NCBI GenBank assembly: GCA_020152595.1
Contig: JAIGNY010001673.1
Span: 470,001 to 534,000, forward strand
Reading direction: 5' to 3'
DNA: 64,000 bases
Source of the DNA: Chiridota heheva
Taxonomy: Eukaryota > Echinodermata > Holothuroidea > Apodida > Chiridotidae
This document shows positions 57,843-64,000 of this stretch, in pieces. The stretch's first letter is position 1. Each line of letters begins with the position of its first letter. Both the position numbers and the translations under genes were made by a program. Below the pieces are notes generated by a model. That model was not told the DNA's origin. It searched no databases and worked only from the letters and a program-made list of their open reading frames with translations.

Positions 57843-58193
57843 ACCCTTACAGAAAAAGTAGCTTGCAGCAAGCTTGCAGCAAGCTTGTGACAAGGTAACA
57901 ATTTTTAGCTTGCACAAACTTGCAGCAATGTAAGCTTTGTTAGCTTTGCAAACTAACATTAGCTTATGCAAGCTAGCAAAAATATTTGTTAGCTTTGAAA
58001 GCTTTGTGCAAGCTTGCAGAAAGATTTTGCAAGCTTATGAAAGGTTTTTGCTAGCTTGCGCAAGCTAAAAAGTTTGCATTTGCCCCAAATACTAGCTTGC
58101 TGCAAGCTTGCGGAAAGGTTGCAGCAAGTTTGCGCAAGCTGAAAATTGTTAGCTTATCGCAAGCTTGCGGCAACCTACTTTTTCTGTAAGGGT
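57843..58193. mobile_element. Palindrome-rich TIR element, copy 5
   Basis: Termini ACCCTTACAGAAAAAGTAG and CTACTTTTTCTGTAAGGGT are as at 52368-52720. Interior differs by runs such as GCTTTGTTAGCTTTGC where copy 4 has GCTTGCTAGCTTGCGC. Confidence 0.8.
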
Positions 58194-58204
58194 GCATATC
58201 AATT

Positions 58205-60146
58205 CACGTAGCTGATAGAAAAATCATGATGCTCTACAGTCATAGTTTGTTGTACTCAAATACTCAATGTGCCTTTTCTATCGCAGCTATCTCTGAAAGA
58301 TGGCTGCATAATATTGTATGGGGTAATACACACCCCACTTACCTGAACCACCTATTCATTCTCCAGAAAAAAACTATTTGTGTAATCGCATCGTCAGACT
58401 ATATAACTCATAACTCACCTGTAGAACTCATACCTCACCTATATAACTCATACCTCACCTATAGAACTCATACCTCACCTATAGAATTCACACCTCACCT
58501 ATAGAACTCATAACTCACCTATATAACTCATAACTCACCTATATAACTCATACCTCACCTATATAACTCATACCTCACCTATAGAACTCATACCTCACCT
58601 ATAGAATTCACACCTCACCTATAGAACTCATAACTCGCCTATATAACTCATACCTCACCTATAGAACTCATACCTCACCTATATAACTCATACCTCACCT
58701 ATAGAACTCATACCTCACCTATAGAATTCACACCTCACCTATAGAACTCATAACTCACCTATATAACTCATAACTCACCTATATAACTCATACCTCACCT
58801 ATAGAACTTATAGAACTTATACTTCACCTATAGAACTCATACCTCACCTATAGAACTCACACCTCACCTACAGAACACACACTCCACCTACAGAACTCAT
58901 ACCCCACCTACAGAACTCACACCCCACCTACAGAACTCACACCCCACCTACAGAACTCACATCTCACCTACATAACTCACATCTCACCTTCAGAACTCAC
59001 ACCTCACCTACAGAACTCACACCTCACCTACAGAACTCACATCCCACCTACAGAACTCGCACCCCACCTACAGAACTCTCACCCCACCTACAGAACTCAC
59101 ACCCCACCTACAGAACTCACACCCCACCTACAGAACTCACACCCCACAAACAGAACTCACACCCCACAAACAGAACTCGCACCCCGCAAACAGAACTCAC
59201 ACCTTACCTACAGAACTCACACCTCACCTTCAGAACTAACACCTCACATACAGAACTCACACCGCACCTACAGAACTCACACCTCACCTATAGAACTCAC
59301 ACTTCACCTATAGAACTCATATTTCACCTATAGAACTCATACCTCACCTTTATAACTCGTACCTCACAGCTTTTTAAAGACTTGAAGATTCTCACTTTGT
59401 TCAATATTTATAGATTCCAATTAGGTGTATTCATGTATAAAGCTACTAACAACCTATTGCCTAATTTGCTGTGCAGCCTCTTCAGCTTTAATTCAGACAA
59501 CCATAACCATTTTACTAGGCACTTGAGTAATATACATGTGTACAAAATTCGCTCGACATTCACAGAACGTCCTTCAGCTTCTCAGGCGTGCAATTCAGGA
59601 ATAATCTTGATACAGTGATAAGAAAAGCCCCATCTGTTTCTATCTTTCAAAGAAAATTGAAGCAATTACTTATGTATAATCATTAAACACTATATTGTCA
59701 ATTGCCTGCACCTTAAGTCACTTTTTTTAACCTTAGGTGTGCGCGCGTGTGTGTGTGCGAGGGGATGTTGGGATTCTGTAGGGGGACTAGGGCTTAGTTT
59801 ACATGTTATAATAACATGGTAGTATGATATGCCGATCATCTTGTATTATTTGCATGTACCATGATGGGGTGGGGAGAGCGGGGGGAAGGGGAGGTCATGT
59901 ACCATGATGGGGTGGGGAGGGTGGGGGAAGGGGAGGTATTAGTATTATTCTATATGTATTTTTCCTGTATATATTAGTTTTCATTATCTGATGTTGCTTT
60001 AATTGTCTCTTTGTACAGGGGGTCTCTGCTTTGTAAGAGCAACAGCTCGTTCAGACCTCCACCAATCATCTTTTTATCTGATTGTATAGCTTTGTTGTTA
60101 AGTTATGATTAGTGTGGAAATCAATCAATCAATTGAAATCAAATAT
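58205..60146 (+). mobile_element. LINE 3' half with minisatellite and 3' UTR, copy 2
   Basis: The RT C-terminal frame 58226-58440 is uninterrupted: LHNIVWGNTHPTYLNHLF, ILQKKTICVIASSDYITH, NSP, then the 20-bp array. After the array 59367-59618 reads LFKDLKILTLFNIYRFQ, NNLLPNLLCSLFSFN, SDNHNHFTRHLSN. A shifted frame ends KAPSVSIFQRKLKQLL to TAA 59684-59686. The 3' UTR follows, with a GT/GC microsatellite (59738-59760), a 40-bp duplication (59852-59937), GTCTCTGCTTTGTAAGAGC and the tail ATCAATCAATCAATTGAAATC near 60120. 5' part missing. Confidence 0.8.
58401..59367 (+). repeat. 20-bp minisatellite inside the LINE, copy 2
   Basis: Same unit and internal order of variants as 52921-53880, with a 10-bp partial unit (TAGAACTTATAGAACTTATA at 58801-58820). 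It starts directly at the RT codons for SSDYITHNSP. Confidence 0.97.
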
Positions 60147-60186
60147 CACAAGAACTTGCTTGACCACTGAACTAATCCTTGAAGGG
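60146..60186 (-). mobile_element. Fold-back MITE 3' stub
   Basis: ACTTGCTTGACCACTGAAC then TAATCCTTGAAG, the outer 40 bp of the 3' arm only, abutting the LINE tail. Confidence 0.65.
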
Positions 60187-60332
60187 TTATCAATTATCTA
60201 AATACCAAAGCCTCCTAAGTTTGTTTCTGCCCTCTTTATTTCATGAATATCTTGAATTGTCTTACGTTGTCAAACTTTAAATGATATGAAATTTTCCTAT
60301 CAATTTGTTCTTGTTGATAATTGCAAGATGAC

Positions 60333-60910
60333 TTAAAGGATTAGTTCAGTGGTCAAGCTCGATGTCCATCTAATATGAAAGAGGACTTCCAAAGAAACAA
60401 AATAGTGAAGAAAGCATTCAAAAATCTTATTCCGTTAAGGAGATATACAAGTTTAAAGTTTGGTATCATTTGTGTAGAAACAACTGAAATCAGACTAGTT
60501 GTGATGTCACAGCCTCAGATTCCTCAAAGTCTTTTTTATGTATTTTAAAGTAAGTTTATTGAATTTTTTCACTGTTAAAATTATTTTCCCTCAAACTTTC
60601 TTCAGGTTGTGTTTTATAAATACCCTTCCTTTATTCAGTTGTACTACTTTTTTGACATATCCCATTGTTTTTAAGTCACAAAATCGTAGGAAAAAATATG
60701 ATAGAATTCATAAAGACTTTGAGGAATCTGAGGCAATAACATCACAACCAGTCTGATTTCAGTCATTTCTACACAAATGATACCAAACTTTAAACTTAAA
60801 TATCTCCTTAACGAAATACATTTTTGTAATGCTTTCTTCACTATTTTGTTTCTTTTGAAGTCCTCTTTCATATAAGATAAACTTGCTTAACCACTGAACT
60901 AATTCTTTAA
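60333..60910. mobile_element. Fold-back MITE, complete
   Basis: TTAAAGGATTAGTTCAGTGG to ACTGAACTAATTCTTTAA, 578 bp. Arms contain TTCCGTTAAGGAGATATAC and the inverse. The core has CTAGTTGTGATGTCACAGCC. TTAA at both ends. Confidence 0.8.
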
Positions 60911-61086
60911 AAGGGCAGATGACATTGTTTCTCATTATTATCAAATGGTATTGCACTTCGGGGAATCCTAATTGGCTATTCTATCCAGCATTGCATACCT
61001 GATTCATACATAGTTAAAGGTCTATGGGTATGGATAGGCAACATATCAACATTGCTTTCAAATCTATCCTAAAACAAAAAGCTCAT

Positions 61087-61650
61087 TTAAAAGATAAGTA
61101 CAGAAGCGAGTTGATCTTATATGAAACAGGACTTACAAGAGACAAAATGGTAAAAAAAGCATTCCAATATATTATTGCATTAAGGAGATGTCGTTTAAGG
61201 CTCTTGTTTTATCTGTGTAAAAGTGTAATAAGTCTACTATGGAAGGTTGGCACTCTCAATTCCTCACAACCTTAACAATTGTTAAATTGATTAATTAAGC
61301 TTTTTTTCTTTTTAAAATTATTTTTCCTCAATCTTTCATCAGGTGGTAAATTATGATTACCCTTACAAGATTCTGTTTTACTACTTTCCTGTCAAATCCA
61401 GTGGTTTTCAAGCCGCAAAATCGCAGGATATAATATGATAGAATACATTAAGACTTTAAGGAATCGGAGGCTATGACATCACAACTAATCTGATTTCAGT
61501 CATTTCCTCACATGCTACCAAACTTTAAACTTAAATATATCCTTAACGGAATAAGATTTTTGAATGCTTAATTTCTTCACTATATTCTGTTTCTTTTGAA
61601 ACCCTCTTCATATAAGATGGATTTGCTGGAACCCTGAGCTAATCTTTTAA
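61087..61650. mobile_element. Fold-back MITE, diverged
   Basis: TTAAAAGATAAGTACAGAAG at the left and CCCTGAGCTAATCTTTTAA at the right. The core has CAATTGTTAAATTG and CTATGACATCACAACTAATC. About 15% from the complete copies. Confidence 0.7.
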
Positions 61651-61780
61651 AATTGTTTAAAGTAAACCATTTTAAAATCGTAGGCATAAATATGCAAATT
61701 GTGATGTATTACATGACAACCTTGGGATTTTCTAATTTAAATCCATTGTTTTTTAATTGTCTGTCATAATCATATTAGAG

Positions 61781-62258
61781 AGGCGCTACCATCTCATTGC
61801 AATGGCGTCATTAAGTACATGTCACATACTTACACACGTTGATCAATGTATTACAGTCGTTCAGCGATTCAGAGAAGCTTATATTATAGGCCTACATTGT
61901 GTGTATGAAGCTTAGGTACATGTACATATACCGATAATTTCTGTGTGGTTAACATGACATGGCCGAGTTGAACAGAGCTAACAAGTTCGTCGATTAACTG
62001 AAATTAACTCAGTTAATAGCTGCATTTTGACTTCAAATGAGGGGAAAAGACAAAAAAAAAAAAAGGGTTGCCTTGATGAGATTCAAAGTCGTTATGTTTG
62101 GCACAAAACCAAATCCGAAAGCCTCCGCCTTATCTACTTGGCCACAGCAACACTGAAATGAAACAGTTGCTGTATTATCAATATAGTGTGAAGTATGATC
62201 GAAAGAGGCACAATAGCCATTGGTTGAAATTTCAACTAATCAAAAAATTTGAACTAAA
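61781..62258 (-). mobile_element. tRNA-headed SINE of the CCTCTTTAA family
   Basis: GAGAGGCGCTACCATCTC at the left and GGTTGAAATTTCAACTAATC at the right fit the family. On the minus strand the tRNA-like region (62150-62069) starts GTGGCCAAGTAGATAAGGCG (Leu/Ser-like) with box B-like GACTTTGAATCTC. In copy 1 only the right 30 bp remain. Confidence 0.6.
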
Positions 62259-62550
62259 TCAGTGGCGTAGCCACAGGGGGTGGGGATGGGGGACGGTCCG
62301 GATCCCCATTTTTTTGAGGAATTTTTCAAAAATTGGGATAAACTTTGCTTTTTATATATTGTTTTGCTTAATAAAAAAATGTCCTCAGAAGTGGGCTAAA
62401 TTTGAACACTTCATCATGGGAGGGGGGTGGGGGGGATAGGACCTTCTCGAACTCCGTCATTTTTTTAATGCTGTCCTTATGCCGAATTTATATTATTCAA
62501 CTCTAGATATCCATAATGCTAAAGCATGCCATCTCTCCAGAATAAATTAG
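62259..62550 (+). repeat. CAGTGGCGTAGCCAC dispersed repeat, copy 2
   Basis: CAGTGGCGTAGCCAC at 62266-62275 region, G-rich blocks, GGTCCGGATCCCC. Differs from copy 1 mostly in G-run length. Confidence 0.6.
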
Positions 62551-62998
62551 GTCTCCGAGTTACAATTTAAGCCACACCCACCATAGCAACGCGGTAAGTA
62601 GGTGGGGCAAACAAACCTCAAATCTGCAATCATGCATGACTAATGCATTGACATTTAGATGTTCACGAGGCCTGCCGCAAGCTTTGATCCATTTATGGCA
62701 CTTCTCCGGATCTTTAGAATTTTTAGCAAAAGGGATGAACAAAATTAAGTTTGCTAACTGTTATGGGCATCAGATTTACAAAGCCCGCAGTGCAATTTTT
62801 GTTCACCATTTTGCCATCACCCAGTTTGTGTGTGCAGAAATTTGTTTTGTACAGTAAATTACATTGACTACATGAGCACGGGCTGCTAGCTTGTTGTACT
62901 GTACCAGTACCGTGTAGGATGTTTGCCCCGCTTAGCTACGCAGATTTTGTTGCTAGGCAAATTTGTGCAGCGATTGGTTAAAACAAGCTGTCAATCAT
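62551..62998. mobile_element. Dispersed 0.45-kb element, copy 3
   Basis: Near-identical to 54321-54768 (CAGTACCGTGTAGG here, CAGTACGTGCAGG there). Confidence 0.65.
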
Positions 62999-63525
62999 GG
63001 TTAATTGAGTAGGGTCTTGTTTTCTTTGATGCTGATGAAAATCTGAAAAATTGACAATTTGCCTTGGTCAGCTCCATCATATCCAAAGAAGTATAAGGAC
63101 TGCGAGACGACCGGTCTGGAGATTATAATCACTCATGGAGGGAGAAAGTGGGTGAAAAATACTCTGTGAGATAGTATCAGTTTTAAAACAGAATCCCAAG
63201 AAAAACTGTAGCCTAACCTTGATCCCGTAACATGTTTTTATTCATTTTTAAATTGAAGATAATGAATGGTTTATTTTTCAGGAAATTTTTATGAAAAATT
63301 CCCTTAAATGTTGGCAGATATCCAGATAAACAGAGGAATCTTGAGACAAGATCTGCAAAGTTTTACTTAAAAAAGAAGTGAAATATTGTTTGTCAATTCA
63401 CACTGCCTTTGGTGTTGAATTTCAAAATGATATTGATTGCCCCTGTGAGTTGCATTTTATGCAGAGATAATTGGCATAATTGTTTGTTAACAAATGCATG
63501 TCAATGTTTTTTACTTCTTTAAAGG
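62999..63525. other. Unique part of the duplicated block, copy 2
   Basis: Matches 54769-55290. No recognised feature. Confidence 0.4.
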
Positions 63526-63529
63526 ATTA

Positions 63530-64000
63530 GTTCTGGTGAGTTCATACCTACCTATGATACCTATGATGTTTCCAGGACGAAAGGCTAGTAGCCTGAGATT
63601 CCAGACCTAGAAGTGTCAAGTAATTCGTGATGCTCGGCCTTGAAGTGAAAGCGACAAGCCTGATTACACCAGTGCTTGCTTATCCAGCCTGTTCTTAAAC
63701 AAATTTAGATTGCATGCTTCCATAATCTCCTTTGGTAAATTCTTCCATAATTTGCAAATCCGATTGGAGAAAAAATTATGTCGAACGCTGGTGAATGGAT
63801 GTGATTGAAGAATTTTCCTGTTTTTAGAACCTCTGGTTCTAGTATTATTACGAATAGGTCATAAATTTGCAAATCTTGAATCATATATATGTGAGACCAT
63901 CTTATATACTTTAATCATATCACCTCTTGCTCTTCTGTAAGTTAATGTTGGTAGATTCATATTATTAAGCCTGTCAGGATATGGCAGATTACGCAAATGT
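63530..64000 (-). mobile_element. LINE 3' end on minus strand, copy 2, truncated by the window edge
   Basis: It ends at TAA 63666-63664. Here the frame reads TSVRHNFFSNRICKLWKN, LPKEI, EACNLNLFKNRLDKQALV without the shift found in copy 1. The upstream part (GDMIKVYKMV, LPTLTYRR) runs off the right edge. Confidence 0.8.

Larger units (their letters stand above)
56942..64000 (+). other. Large direct duplication, copy 2 (runs off the window)
   Basis: Counterpart of 51461-55770. It contains an extra 2.73 kb (59491-62226) holding the rest of the LINE, two fold-back MITEs and a SINE. Differences from copy 1 are mainly 1-2-bp indels in homopolymers and changes at GCTTGC palindromes. The reading-frame evidence suggests this copy is closer to the ancestral state. 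Confidence 0.93.

Noticed and set aside
54406..62857. 73-codon plus frame and 60-78-codon minus frames repeated at 54.4 and 62.6 kb
   Set aside because: They lie in a dispersed element. The older copy at 3.8 kb does not keep the frames.

Overview
This is eukaryotic, AT-rich, repeat-dense DNA. It has no operons, no compact gene array and no intact gene that I can name. Several transposon families with tRNA-like heads, LINE (non-LTR retrotransposon) 3' ends, long dinucleotide tracts and minisatellites point to a metazoan. The frequent TAGGCCTA-type words and the style of the repeats suggest a marine deuterostome invertebrate such as an echinoderm or hemichordate. That assignment is an impression, not a proof.

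Layout. Positions 1-8 kb are mostly single-copy-looking DNA with a LINE 3' end (1.4 kb), a palindrome-rich terminal-inverted-repeat element (2.1 and 7.7 kb), a 0.47-kb dispersed element (3.8 kb) and a tRNA-headed SINE (5.6 kb). A 2.1-kb AT-rich satellite of about 50-bp units fills 8.0-10.1 kb, followed by composite microsatellites (10.6-12.2 kb). From 12 to 21 kb there is sparse sequence with a nested MITE/SINE pair (18.6-19.6 kb). A pyrimidine-rich 19-bp satellite of about 106 units occupies 21.5-23.6 kb. From 24 to 41 kb there are MITEs, a tandem duplication, a GAA tract, a near-perfect 83-bp inverted repeat around 357 bp of (TA)n (31 kb), an RNase-H-type LINE tail (32.4 kb), a TTAA-flanked MITE (36.4 kb), a fold-back (37.6 kb) and a 47-bp minisatellite. 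A 63-bp satellite lies at 42 kb. From 43 to 51 kb there are weak exon-like segments among repeats. The last 12.5 kb is one block present twice in direct orientation (51.46-55.77 kb and 56.94-64.0 kb).

Gene content. The long open frames in the window lie in satellites and are not genes. Five short exon-like segments (17.6, 25.5, 44.4, 44.8 and 45.9 kb) have an open frame plus splice-like or stop signals. I could not identify any of them, and all are low confidence. One possible core promoter with a first exon and a strong splice donor is at 38.2-38.7 kb. The window therefore reads as intergenic or intronic DNA shaped by transposons.

The most interesting story is in the duplicated block. The 20-bp minisatellite there appears to have grown out of reverse-transcriptase codons of a LINE. 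One duplicate has lost about 2.7 kb by a microhomology-type deletion, and the other keeps better LINE reading frames. Whether the duplication is genomic or a retained second haplotype cannot be decided from the sequence alone.
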